From Terriglobia bacterium (GTDB lineage: Bacteria; Acidobacteriota; Terriglobia; 20CM-2-55-15): 57,564 bases of DNA. The stretch is taken from positions 1 through 57,564 of the forward strand of contig DASXLG010000074.1 in the NCBI GenBank assembly GCA_036496425.1. The letters are read 5' to 3'. Within the stretch, counting starts at the first letter, position 1, and the number at the start of each line of letters is the position of its first letter. The notes under the pieces were generated by a model. The model did not search any database and was not told where the DNA came from. It worked only from the letters and a program-made list of their open reading frames with translations. This document shows, one piece after another, positions 33,081 to 41,762 of this stretch. The translations under genes were made by a program, and so were the position numbers.

Positions 33081-35186
33081 CTATCCGCGGGCGCTTCGAA
33101 GCTTCCGTACGGATTCCTCCAGGAGCGCAAAATCCGCAGCGGAAACGGACAGCCGCCCGTATTTCGCCTTTTCAAAAATCTCCAGCGATCCAGTCAGAAT
33201 AGATCTCCCCTGGGAATCGGGCAAATCGAATATCCATTCACGCCAGGTTTCCGTGGCGCGCCGCTGGGGTGACCGGCGGCCGGCAATTTTTGCCGCCCGA
33301 TAGAACAGTTGCTCCACGACCTCCTCGTTCACCGCGCCGCGCCCCCGCCGGAGCCGCCAGATCTGCAGCTGAGTACGCAGAGCGCGCCGCTGTTTGAAGG
33401 CGGCACCGGCGAGAATGCCGAGGACCGCTACCACCCAGAAAGCCGGCATCTGCATAACCCTCGTGATCGACGCGGCCGACCGGTCCGAAAATCTCTGCCC
33501 TTGAACCATCCACTGGTCCGATTTGTCGCGGAGTGTCGTTTGCAGGGATTGGATGCGGTCTTGAGCGCTGCGAAAGAGCTGCAGTTGAGTGTTGGAGTCG
33601 TAAACAATCACATATGAGTTCCAGAAAAACTCCATCGCATCGAAATATTGGGCCATTTGCCGGGCGAGATTCAGATCGGGATGATTCGGATCCGGCGGCG
33701 TCGGATCGAATTCCACCCAGCCATGCCCCGGAACATATACCTCGACCCAGCTGTGTGCATCCGATTCGCGAATGATATAGTCCTGTCCGACCGGGTTGTA
33801 TTCACCCATCAGGAAGCCATTGACCAGCCGTGTTGGAATGCCGGCGGATCTCAAAAGGATGGCCATCGAGGACGCGAAATATTCGCAATGTCCTGATTTC
33901 GCTTCGAACAGGAACGTGCTCACCGGCTGCGGTCCGGGCGTCCAGGTCAGGTCCAGCGTGTACTTGTAATTCTTTTTGAGGTACGTCTCGACGAGAGAGG
34001 CTTTGTCCATCGTGGACTTGGCTTTCGCTGTTATGTCATTCGCAAGCTGAGTGATCCTGGGATCAATTCCAAGAGGCAGTTGCAGGTAGCGCCGGCTGAG
34101 TTCTGCCGGAATTGCCTCCTCTTTCAAGCTCGCATCGCGCATGCGGCTTCGAACCGGTATCTCCGAAAGTACTTGATACTGGATTCGCCGGGCGGTGGGA
34201 AACCGCAGGTATAAAGACTCGTCACTGTCATACTCGATCCCCACTAATTTGCCCGATATCGCGCGCACTTCATGGGGACCGAATAGTGTGCTGGTTGCAA
34301 GCGGCTCGAGAAGGATTTCATAGCTCGCCGTGTCGCGCGTGTCGACGACGGGACGCATCGAGTACACACCATCAGGAGATTCTTCCAGCGGCATATGCCT
34401 TCGATTCGTTTTGGACCAGTTATGCCCGTCAAAGCGGTCCAGTGCGATTCCCCGCCATTTCAAAACGTCAAACGGTTTGCCGCTGATCTGACGGGCGTGC
34501 ATCACGACCGCCGTACTGCGTTTCACCTCGCCGATTTCGCCGAGTTGAACACGGTCCGTAAAGCCGGACACCAGCAATGACTGCGTGGCCGCGCGCGTAA
34601 AATAGCCTGTTCCGATTCGCGGAATGGTAAGGAAGAGCGCCACTCCCGTGAAAATGATCCAGATCGTCGCCCAGACACTCATGCCGGTCAGAGGCACTCC
34701 GGCGTCCTCTGCCCGTGCCGGCGCCGTTCGCTCCGAGCGGTACATATCGAAGCTCATCAAGGTCGAAACCAGAGCAACAAGAAATAAAAAGAGCGTTGCT
34801 GCAAACGAGATGTCGATCGTCAGGGAAGCTGCCGCAAGAATCTGCAGGAACGACAGAATGATGAGGTACAGATAGTCCTTATCCGATTTCTCCTGATAAA
34901 GCTTGGCAAGCTGGAGGCACAGGACAAGATGGATCGATGCTGAAATGAACGAACGGGAAATGATGATGCTGTCCAGGAGGAAAAAGAAAATGTACGCGCA
35001 GGACAGTAAGAACGCGCCGCGCGGCGACAGCGGAGCCGGCAGCCCCTTAACAGTGCGGTAAACGCTGATGCCGAGGCCTGCCGTAAAAACCACGATGGCC
35101 GGCGCGTCGAGCCGTCCCGTAAATGCCAGCGCGAGAAATGCGCTGGTCATCAGAGCATGGCACGAAATCTGAAAGTATCGTTTCAT
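33081..35186 (-). CDS. TgpA-type transglutaminase-like membrane protein
   Basis: 701 residues. Five to six N-terminal membrane helices (up to about 190) are followed by a periplasmic domain with a transglutaminase core. The catalytic triad is visible as C434 in SGHCEYFASS, H478 in ESDAHSWVEVY and D494 in WVEFDPTPPDP. Another helix (about 570-585) and a DUF4129-like C-terminal tail (ATETWREWIFDL) follow. This matches the TgpA/DUF3488 family that accompanies MoxR and DUF58. The start overlaps the DUF58 stop as ATGA. The substrate in the periplasm is unknown. Confidence 0.92.
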   Translation of the reverse strand: MKRYFQISCHALMTSAFLALAFTGRLDAPAIVVFTAGLGISVYRTVKGLPAPLSPRGAFLLSCAYIFFFLLDSIIISRSFISASIHLVLCLQLAKLYQEKSDKDYLYLIILSFLQILAAASLTIDISFAATLFLFLVALVSTLMSFDMYRSERTAPARAEDAGVPLTGMSVWATIWIIFTGVALFLTIPRIGTGYFTRAATQSLLVSGFTDRVQLGEIGEVKRSTAVVMHARQISGKPFDVLKWRGIALDRFDGHNWSKTNRRHMPLEESPDGVYSMRPVVDTRDTASYEILLEPLATSTLFGPHEVRAISGKLVGIEYDSDESLYLRFPTARRIQYQVLSEIPVRSRMRDASLKEEAIPAELSRRYLQLPLGIDPRITQLANDITAKAKSTMDKASLVETYLKKNYKYTLDLTWTPGPQPVSTFLFEAKSGHCEYFASSMAILLRSAGIPTRLVNGFLMGEYNPVGQDYIIRESDAHSWVEVYVPGHGWVEFDPTPPDPNHPDLNLARQMAQYFDAMEFFWNSYVIVYDSNTQLQLFRSAQDRIQSLQTTLRDKSDQWMVQGQRFSDRSAASITRVMQMPAFWVVAVLGILAGAAFKQRRALRTQLQIWRLRRGRGAVNEEVVEQLFYRAAKIAGRRSPQRRATETWREWIFDLPDSQGRSILTGSLEIFEKAKYGRLSVSAADFALLEESVRKLRSARG

Positions 35187-36352
35187 CGTATCGACAGCCT
35201 GTAAGCGCCTTCGTAGCGTGGCGGATCTGCCGCAGGCGACATCTGGACCAGCGCCAGATACTCCAGAATGGAATCGAGCGTGGTTGCCGTGTTGCCTTGG
35301 GCGGTCCGCCAGTCGTCGGAGATCATGGAGACCTCGATCCCGTCATTGATCAGGTGACAGGCGAGCGATGCGGTATAGGAAACCAGTTGCTCAAATTTTT
35401 CCGCATCGCCGGGTTGCCCGTAGCGGTCGAAGGCCAGAAGGAGTCGCCTGCTTTCCTCGGCGGCGTACTCGCGGGTTTTGAGCACCGACGTTTTCGCGGA
35501 TGCCTTCCAGTGAACGTGGCGGGCGCTATCCGAGGGCACGTAGTCGCGGATCATGTAGAGATCGTGACCGAGTCCCCTCTCGAATCTCTGGTTTTCACCT
35601 TGCAAATCGAGGGCCGAAATGTCCATCCGATCCGGCGGAATGATTTCGGGATAGCAAATGCATTCGGTGTCAGCGGCGTAAGTCCGATCCTTTAGAAAGA
35701 AACCGAACGGATACCGGGATGACGCTTTCAATTCGCGGCTCAGAAAGCGCCCCCGCTTCATCAGCCGCGCCTGGCCCGTCAGAGATGTCTTTCCCGCACC
35801 CCTCACGGCGGGCAGATAAAGGGTGGAGAATCGAATGGCGGTGTTTTCCACCGGATCGAGTTGGATGGAAAAGCTCGGGAAGAAACGTTTGTGATTTCTT
35901 ACCTGGACGGAAATCGGAAATGGTTCGCCGGCGAAGCAGTGCGAGGGCAGCCGGACATCGAGACGCAGAAATCGGAAATTCAATGCCGACATAAAACCGG
36001 AGAGCAGCAGGACGGCCAGCAACGCGGACAACACCATATACAGGAGATTATTGGCTGTGTTGATCGCAGCAAATATGACGACTGTTACGGCAGCGAAGTA
36101 CATCCAGCCTTCCCGCGTAACGTGATAATGCGAAAAGAAAGGCAGCCATTCCCAATCCACACTGGATGCCAGCCGGGGAACGAATTTGATCCCGACCCAG
36201 ATTGCGATGCCGAGCGCAATGAACGCGGATGTCGCAGCGGCGGCAACCCGGCCATCGCGCCCCGCACTCGACGAGTAAAGGGCCGACATCAACGCGACGG
36301 CGAGCATGCCGATCGCCGACAGGAAATTCTTCCACATTGGAGTCATGATCAA
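35183..36352 (-). CDS. DUF58 protein with N-terminal membrane helices
   Basis: 389 residues, longer than the soluble DUF58 protein at 297-1193 because it begins with two or three membrane segments (about 8-25, 40-60, 85-120). The DUF58 core has IRDYVPSDSARHVHWKASAK, the family signature, with a VWA-like C-terminal part. It begins at a TTG (36352) or, less likely, the ATG two codons later. It lies between moxR and the transglutaminase gene and overlaps the latter, the standard order of this module. Confidence 0.92.
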   Translation of the reverse strand: MIMTPMWKNFLSAIGMLAVALMSALYSSSAGRDGRVAAAATSAFIALGIAIWVGIKFVPRLASSVDWEWLPFFSHYHVTREGWMYFAAVTVVIFAAINTANNLLYMVLSALLAVLLLSGFMSALNFRFLRLDVRLPSHCFAGEPFPISVQVRNHKRFFPSFSIQLDPVENTAIRFSTLYLPAVRGAGKTSLTGQARLMKRGRFLSRELKASSRYPFGFFLKDRTYAADTECICYPEIIPPDRMDISALDLQGENQRFERGLGHDLYMIRDYVPSDSARHVHWKASAKTSVLKTREYAAEESRRLLLAFDRYGQPGDAEKFEQLVSYTASLACHLINDGIEVSMISDDWRTAQGNTATTLDSILEYLALVQMSPAADPPRYEGAYRLSIR

Positions 36353-36353
36353 C

Positions 36354-37325
36354 TTATGCGGGGACAGGCGTTTGATCGACGATCTCCTGCAGAACCGAGT
36401 CTGCGTCCCGATGGCTTCGGGAACCCGAACGGATCATCGCGAGGCGGTGCTCGAAAACCGGGTGCACCAGCTTCTTGATATCGTCAGGGACCACGAAGCT
36501 CCGGCCCTCGAGCATAGCCATTGACTGCGCGGCCCGGAAAAGCGCGGCTGTTCCCCGCGGGCTGATGCCGAGTTCGATTTCGGAGTGCGAACGCGTGCGG
36601 TTCACGATCTCGATCATGTAATCGACGAGCGATTCTTCGATGTGAATCTTCCGGCTTTCGTCCTGCAAGGAGAGAACCTCAGCCGGGCTCAATACCGCTT
36701 CTCCGGGGAGCCGGTTGCCCGAGTTGGAAAATCTCTTCAGGATTTCTTTCTCTGCGGCCGGATCGGGATATCCGATGTTGATGCGCATCAGGAAGCGGTC
36801 CAGTTGCGATTCCGGAAGCGGGTACGTTCCGTGATGTTCGATCGGGTTCTGCGTGGCAAGAACCATAAAAGGGCGCGGCAGGGGATACGTCCGGTTCTCG
36901 ATCGTCACCTGACCTTCGTTCATCGCCTCCAGCAGCGCGCTTTGTGTCTTGGGCGTCGTGCGGTTGATTTCGTCGGCAAGGACGATGTTGGCGAAAATCG
37001 GTCCGGGCTTGAACTCGAATTCACTCAACCTGGGATTGTAGACCGAAACGCCGAGTACGTCCGAGGGGAGAAGATCGCTGGTGAATTGAATGCGATGAAA
37101 TTCGCAATCGAGCGAGCGGGCGAGCGCGTGTCCCAGTGTCGTTTTGCCGACGCCGGGTACATCTTCGATCAGCAGATGGCCTTCGGCCAGCAACGCAACG
37201 ATTGCCAGGTTAATGGTTTCCTGTTTTCCTTTAACCGTGATTCCGATGGCGTCGCGGAGCGCAAAAATCTTCTCCCTGGCCGTTGTTTCGAGCGTTTCCA
37301 TTGTGGTCCGAAGCGATTCTAGCAC
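36354..37325 (-). CDS. MoxR-family AAA+ ATPase, second copy
   Basis: 323 residues beginning at GTG (37325); an ATG nine codons later is an alternative. Walker A is DVPGVGKTT (55-63), and the Walker B/sensor block ANIVLADEINRTTPKTQSAL is complete. The AAA+ lid includes SPRGTAALFRAAQSMAMLEG. It heads the moxR-DUF58-transglutaminase operon. It differs enough from the copy at 1307 (VPGVGKT against VPGLGKT, EINRTTPKT against EVNRATPKT) to be a distinct subfamily and not a recent duplicate. Confidence 0.95.
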   Translation of the reverse strand: MLESLRTTMETLETTAREKIFALRDAIGITVKGKQETINLAIVALLAEGHLLIEDVPGVGKTTLGHALARSLDCEFHRIQFTSDLLPSDVLGVSVYNPRLSEFEFKPGPIFANIVLADEINRTTPKTQSALLEAMNEGQVTIENRTYPLPRPFMVLATQNPIEHHGTYPLPESQLDRFLMRINIGYPDPAAEKEILKRFSNSGNRLPGEAVLSPAEVLSLQDESRKIHIEESLVDYMIEIVNRTRSHSEIELGISPRGTAALFRAAQSMAMLEGRSFVVPDDIKKLVHPVFEHRLAMIRSGSRSHRDADSVLQEIVDQTPVPA

Positions 37326-37409
37326 AGGGACATTTTCAGATTTTCAGCCGCACTGACCCTCTCCTGCTTTATCGGCAGAAGCGGATCGGACTTTAACGAA
37401 AAACGAATA

Positions 37410-40118
37410 ATGAAACACCTGACATTTGCCGAAATAAGGCACATGGAGACGGGTGTATCTGAACTCGATCAGGCAATCGACGACTTGTGGAAACGAGTGC
37501 GCCAGTCCAACTTATATGGCGGGCGTCCCCGTAACTCGGTCTCTGAAGAAAGTGTCGCAGCGGCGCGATCGGCGTTGACCCTCGCGCAGGACTCCGGCGA
37601 TCGCCGTTTCCTGAGGGAAGCGTGGTGCATGATGGCGTGGGCTCTGAATGCGAACGAGCAGCCTGCCGAGTCTCTCATCTATAGCAGGCAGGCGATACCG
37701 GCGCTCGAGCAAGCGGGAGAATTTGAGCGGGCTGCGCGGATGCGATTGGGCTTCATGGTCGCTCTTTCGACGACCGGGCAGTCCAAAGAAGCTCTTGCCG
37801 TTGCGCGTGAGGCGCAGGAATTCTTCCGCAAAAGCGGCGACGACACATCACTGGCGAAAGTGGCGACGAACCTGGGGGCGGTATATCAGCGCCTTGACGA
37901 CCACACGCGCGGGTTTCAGTGCCACCTGGAAGCCGCTGAATTGTTCAGAAAGACCGGTGAAGAGCGCGGGCTGGCTCAAGCCTGTCTAAACCTGGGGAAT
38001 GCGCTCACGGTTCTGGACCGCTTCTCCGAGGCCGAGAAAATGTATGAGGACTGTGACGAGATCGCCACAAGACTCACACTCGATGATTTGCGGGCACATG
38101 CGATATACAACAAAGCATATCTCTATTTCGTTTCGGGCCGTCTCAGCCAGTCGCTTACCGTTTACCGCGACGCCCGGCAAATGTTTTCAGGCAGTGGAAG
38201 CCGTTTGCACGCCGCCTTGTGCGACCTGGATGAGGCGGAAATCTACGTCCAGCTGCGCCTTCCGCAGGACGCGCTGATCCTGGCTCAATCTGCCGCACGA
38301 TCCTTCGCTGAACTCGACATGCCGCACGAGCAGGGAAAGGCGATCGCCTTCGGAGCGGTTGCGCTCACGCAGAAACGGCAGTTCGGCGACGCTCTGGCAG
38401 CATTTAAAGAAGCCCAGACCGTCCTCAGAACAGGCGGCAGCATGTTCTGGATGGCGCAGCTTGATCTGTATCGGGCAGAGGTTTTGTTCTCGATCGGCAG
38501 GTTATGGGAGGCCTACTCCCTGGCATCTGCGGCGGATGGGAAGTTCGAGGAGTTAGGGTACTCCACAAAGCGCCTGATCACGCTCGTGTTGCTCGGCCGT
38601 GTTTCGATGGCCTTGGGAAGGCCCGACGAAGCGGAGTTTCATGCACGCCGGGTGGAGGAACTGGCCGGGCAGACGAAGATTTCAGTCTTTCTCTTCGCCT
38701 GTTACGCCTTATCGGCCGAGGTTGCGGAGGGGGAGCGGCAATTCGAGCGGGCACGTGTCCTTTATGAACGGGCGGCGCGGGAAATAGAACTGCGTCACAC
38801 CCATTTGCACCACGATGAACTGGGCATTACTTTCTATAAGGACAAAGCCGGGGTGTTCGAATCGCTGGTGTACCTGGCGCTGGACTGCGGTGACGGCTCG
38901 GAACCGGCAGCCCAAGCCTTTACCTGGTGCGAGAAAGCAAAATCACAGGTGTTCATCGACGCTCTGGCGCCTCATCTTCCTACAGTTCGAAGCAAGGCCG
39001 ACGAAGCCCTGATTACTCGCGTCGATCGTCTGCGGGCGGAACTGAACGGTTCCTACATGCGTTTTCGTCCGGAGTTTCTGGCCACGCCCGGATTGCCGCA
39101 GGACGCACAGGTTGAACTGAGAGAAGACGAGTTAGCGCGGACGTTGAACGAACTTTCGAGGTCCGATTCTGAGTACGTTTCCCTCCAGGTCGCATCCAGC
39201 GTGCGGTTGGAGGAGCTTCAACAGGCGCTTCCCGAAGACACGACTGTTCTGGAATATTTCTTTGCGCGCGACGAAGTGATGGCCTTCGTTATTTCCGCCT
39301 CAACCTTCCATGTCGTCCGGCACGTGACTCCGACCAAGCGGGTGCAGTTTCTGGCGGGGCGTCTTCAATACCAGTTGGAACGGTTCTCCGCCCTGATTCG
39401 AAACAAGAAGTCGGACGTGTCGATCCAGCGTGCAGCGACGGACGACCTGCTGCGGAATTTTTACAGCGAACTGATCCAGCCCGTCATGCCGTTCATCAAT
39501 ACATCGGGGTTGATCATTGTTCCGCACGGAGTCCTGCATCGAGTCCCATTCCATGCCTTCTTTGACGGCGAGCGATATGTCGCCGATTTATTCGATGTGT
39601 CTTATGCACCGAGCGCTTCTGTTCTGAAGTATTGTCTGGACCGGCAGGATGTAACGGAAAAGGCTCCGCTGCATGCCGTTACCAGGCCCGCTGCCAGTCT
39701 GGTGGCAAGTTTTGTCCATACCGAGGCGCGGGTGGCTTTGAGGCAGGACAACCCAGTGCTTTCGCGTCTCGAGTTTGCCGACGGCGCATCCTGTGTGCCG
39801 GATATCTATGCCGCCCAATGGCAAACGAACCTGTTGTCCATCTGTTCAGCGGAGACTTCGATGAATGGCAGTGCCGATGTGGATGGTTTTCTGGGTTTGC
39901 TGCGGTCCTGCCTGTACGCCGGTTGCCGTTCTGTTTTGATGGAGTTATGGAAGGTACGTCCGGAACCGTCCGTGCGCTTCTTTGATCTCTTCTACTCGGA
40001 ATGGCCGGCGGCGGGAAAGAGCAGGCAGGAAGCGCTATCGATAGCTCAGGAGTGCCTCAGGCGCGAGTTTCCCCATCCGCTCGACTGGGCGCAGTTCATT
40101 CTGGCGGGCGCGCGTTAA
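37410..40118 (+). CDS. TPR-CHAT paralogue with degenerate catalytic site (pseudo-protease)
   Basis: 902 residues, paralogous to the protein at 9460 over the whole length (compare NLYGGRPRNSVSEESVA with NLYAGQPSNRQSELAVA, and both YAPSASVLKYC/RYC). TPRs fill about the first half and the CHAT domain the C-terminus. The dyad is lost: the His of VHVATH is Arg774 in VHTEAR, and the Cys of LSGCQSG is Ala814 in SICSAETS. About 45 residues before the His are also deleted. The flanking fold (RQDNPVLSRLEFADG, GFLGLLRSCLYAGCRSVLM) is kept, so the protein is probably stable and acts as scaffold, decoy or regulator rather than protease. Confidence 0.9.
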   Translation: MKHLTFAEIRHMETGVSELDQAIDDLWKRVRQSNLYGGRPRNSVSEESVAAARSALTLAQDSGDRRFLREAWCMMAWALNANEQPAESLIYSRQAIPALEQAGEFERAARMRLGFMVALSTTGQSKEALAVAREAQEFFRKSGDDTSLAKVATNLGAVYQRLDDHTRGFQCHLEAAELFRKTGEERGLAQACLNLGNALTVLDRFSEAEKMYEDCDEIATRLTLDDLRAHAIYNKAYLYFVSGRLSQSLTVYRDARQMFSGSGSRLHAALCDLDEAEIYVQLRLPQDALILAQSAARSFAELDMPHEQGKAIAFGAVALTQKRQFGDALAAFKEAQTVLRTGGSMFWMAQLDLYRAEVLFSIGRLWEAYSLASAADGKFEELGYSTKRLITLVLLGRVSMALGRPDEAEFHARRVEELAGQTKISVFLFACYALSAEVAEGERQFERARVLYERAAREIELRHTHLHHDELGITFYKDKAGVFESLVYLALDCGDGSEPAAQAFTWCEKAKSQVFIDALAPHLPTVRSKADEALITRVDRLRAELNGSYMRFRPEFLATPGLPQDAQVELREDELARTLNELSRSDSEYVSLQVASSVRLEELQQALPEDTTVLEYFFARDEVMAFVISASTFHVVRHVTPTKRVQFLAGRLQYQLERFSALIRNKKSDVSIQRAATDDLLRNFYSELIQPVMPFINTSGLIIVPHGVLHRVPFHAFFDGERYVADLFDVSYAPSASVLKYCLDRQDVTEKAPLHAVTRPAASLVASFVHTEARVALRQDNPVLSRLEFADGASCVPDIYAAQWQTNLLSICSAETSMNGSADVDGFLGLLRSCLYAGCRSVLMELWKVRPEPSVRFFDLFYSEWPAAGKSRQEALSIAQECLRREFPHPLDWAQFILAGAR

Positions 40119-40750
40119 ACAAACGCGCGCAGAAAAGCATCCACGACGCGCGGGTCAAACTGAGTGTTCGCACAACGCGCGATTTCATTGACGGCTTTTT
40201 CGTGTTCCTGCGAGCGGCGATATGGACGATTCGTTGTAAGGGCGTCATAGGTGTCTGCGACAGCGACGATCCGGGCGCCGAAGGGGATTTGATCTCCCGC
40301 GAGTTCACCAGGATAACCTGCGCCATCAAACCGTTCGTGGTGATGAAGGAGGATGAGGCTGGCCTCTTCGAAACCTTCGACGTTTCTGAGGACCATCCAG
40401 CCGAACTCGGAATGTTTCTTGATGTACTCGAACTCGTCCTCGGTCAACCGTCCTGGTTTCAACAGGATGTGGTCCGGCACACCGATTTTGCCTACGTCGT
40501 GTAATGAGGCGGCCATAAGCACCATTTCCGTTTCCGAATCGGTCATGCCGAGTTCGACGGCGATCCGATGGCTGTATTCCGCGACTCTCGTGCTGTGTCC
40601 GCCGGTGTAGCAATCCCGGAGGTCCACAAGCGATACGAGCGTCGAGGCCATCGCCAGCACCTGCTCCCGGAAGGTATCCTCCATCTTGAGCATGTGAAAG
40701 CGCGTCTGTGCCGGTGTAAGTTGCGACGTTTCCAAAGCAAACCGCTGCAT
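40115..40750 (-). CDS. HD-GYP domain phosphodiesterase
   Basis: 211 residues. After a short helical N-terminus (MQRFALETSQLTPAQTRFHM) comes a full HD-GYP domain: CYTGGHSTRVAEYSHRIA, LHDVGKIGVPDHILLKPG, SLILLHHHERFDGAGYP and ARIVAVADTYDALTTNRPYR. The metal ligands and GYP signature are intact, so it should hydrolyse cyclic di-GMP or a related dinucleotide. There is no receiver or sensor domain in this chain. It is convergent with the degenerate CHAT gene, sharing four bases at the stops. Confidence 0.94.
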   Translation of the reverse strand: MQRFALETSQLTPAQTRFHMLKMEDTFREQVLAMASTLVSLVDLRDCYTGGHSTRVAEYSHRIAVELGMTDSETEMVLMAASLHDVGKIGVPDHILLKPGRLTEDEFEYIKKHSEFGWMVLRNVEGFEEASLILLHHHERFDGAGYPGELAGDQIPFGARIVAVADTYDALTTNRPYRRSQEHEKAVNEIARCANTQFDPRVVDAFLRAFV

Positions 40751-40866
40751 GTATCCTCCAGGTCAAATTAGTCGTACTCCGTCATATCGGCAGTTGTCAG
40801 GCAGGACTTTAGGCTGTAATATCCTGCTCGATAACCTCAAGCAGGTCTGTAAGGAGGAAGAAGTTA

Positions 40867-41304
40867 ATGCAAGCAAAGTTTGTGCGCGCAGCCGCCGTTC
40901 TGGCGGTTCTCGCCATGGTTGTACCGGCGTTCGCGCAGTATGGCTATCCCCTCAAGGGCACGTTCAGCGGGGATTGGTGGATTCAAAAAGGCAAAGAAAA
41001 CCACCTCTTGATTGAGTTTAACTACGAGAACGAAAAAGATCTCGTCACCGGCACTTATACTCCCGGCCCGGACGGAGCGGCTTTACAGAAGTTGACCGTG
41101 ACGCTGCCAAATCCCAAGGTCGTTACGGAGGGGGCGAAACCCTGGCTCGTCCATTTTGAAGTGGACACGAAAGACGACAGCGGCAAGGCCGTCCACCTTG
41201 TTTTCGACGGCAAGCTCGAGAACATCGGCGCCTTTAATAAACACCTCAGCGGCACCGTTGCCTTAGGTGGGCAAAAAGGTGAATTTAAAGCAGTAATGCA
41301 GTAA
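40867..41304 (+). CDS. Small exported protein of unknown function
   Basis: 145 residues with a signal peptide (KFVRAAAVLAVLAMVVPAFA). The mature part is beta-rich: YPLKGTFSGDWWIQKGKENH, LLIEFNYENEKDLVTGTYTP and a repeated DGKLE/SGTVALGG pattern, suggesting a lipocalin-like or jelly-roll fold. No catalytic residue stands out. A strong ribosome binding site (AAGGAGGAAG) precedes the ATG. It is the first of three consecutive exported-protein genes (to 42755), each with a strong ribosome binding site, which suggests a well-expressed operon. Confidence 0.75.
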   Translation: MQAKFVRAAAVLAVLAMVVPAFAQYGYPLKGTFSGDWWIQKGKENHLLIEFNYENEKDLVTGTYTPGPDGAALQKLTVTLPNPKVVTEGAKPWLVHFEVDTKDDSGKAVHLVFDGKLENIGAFNKHLSGTVALGGQKGEFKAVMQ

Positions 41305-41351
41305 AAATTTGATATTGTAGTGACCTAAATCAACTGGAGGATATAAGTAAA

Positions 41352-41750
41352 ATGGCCAAAGTAAACGCCGTCACTCTTGGCTTCGTATTGCTCGTCCTGG
41401 CCGCCGTGCCGGTCCTTGCACATCATTCTTTTTCGGCCGAATTCGACGCGACGAAGCCGGTTAACTTCACGGGCACCGTGACGAAGATCGAGTGGACGAA
41501 CCCGCATAGCTGGTTCTATATCGATGTGAAAGATACCCAGACCGGAAAGGTCCAGAATTGGGGCTTTGAGACCGGTAATCCCGTCGCGTTGGTCCGTCAG
41601 GGTTGGACGCGGGACACCATGAAAGTCGGTATGGTCGTGACCGTCGAAGGCACCCGCGCCAAGGATGGTACGAACCGTGGAAACGCACGCAACATTCTTG
41701 TCAACGGCAAGAAACTTAGCGCCGCATCGAGTGAAGGCACCAACCCGTAA
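41352..41750 (+). CDS. DUF6152 family exported protein
   Basis: 132 residues: signal peptide, then HHSFSAEFDATKPVNFTG, TVTKIEWTNPHSWFYIDV and VKNWGFE-like residues through GMVVTVEGTRAKDGTNRG. The His-rich mature start (AHHSF) and ITKIEWTNPH block are the hallmark of DUF6152, seen in Acidobacteria and Proteobacteria often beside proteins of the type encoded next. The function is unknown; metal binding by the N-terminal histidines is plausible. GGAGG lies nine bases before the ATG. Confidence 0.88.
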   Translation: MAKVNAVTLGFVLLVLAAVPVLAHHSFSAEFDATKPVNFTGTVTKIEWTNPHSWFYIDVKDTQTGKVQNWGFETGNPVALVRQGWTRDTMKVGMVVTVEGTRAKDGTNRGNARNILVNGKKLSAASSEGTNP

Positions 41751-41762
41751 GGAGGATTTGAA

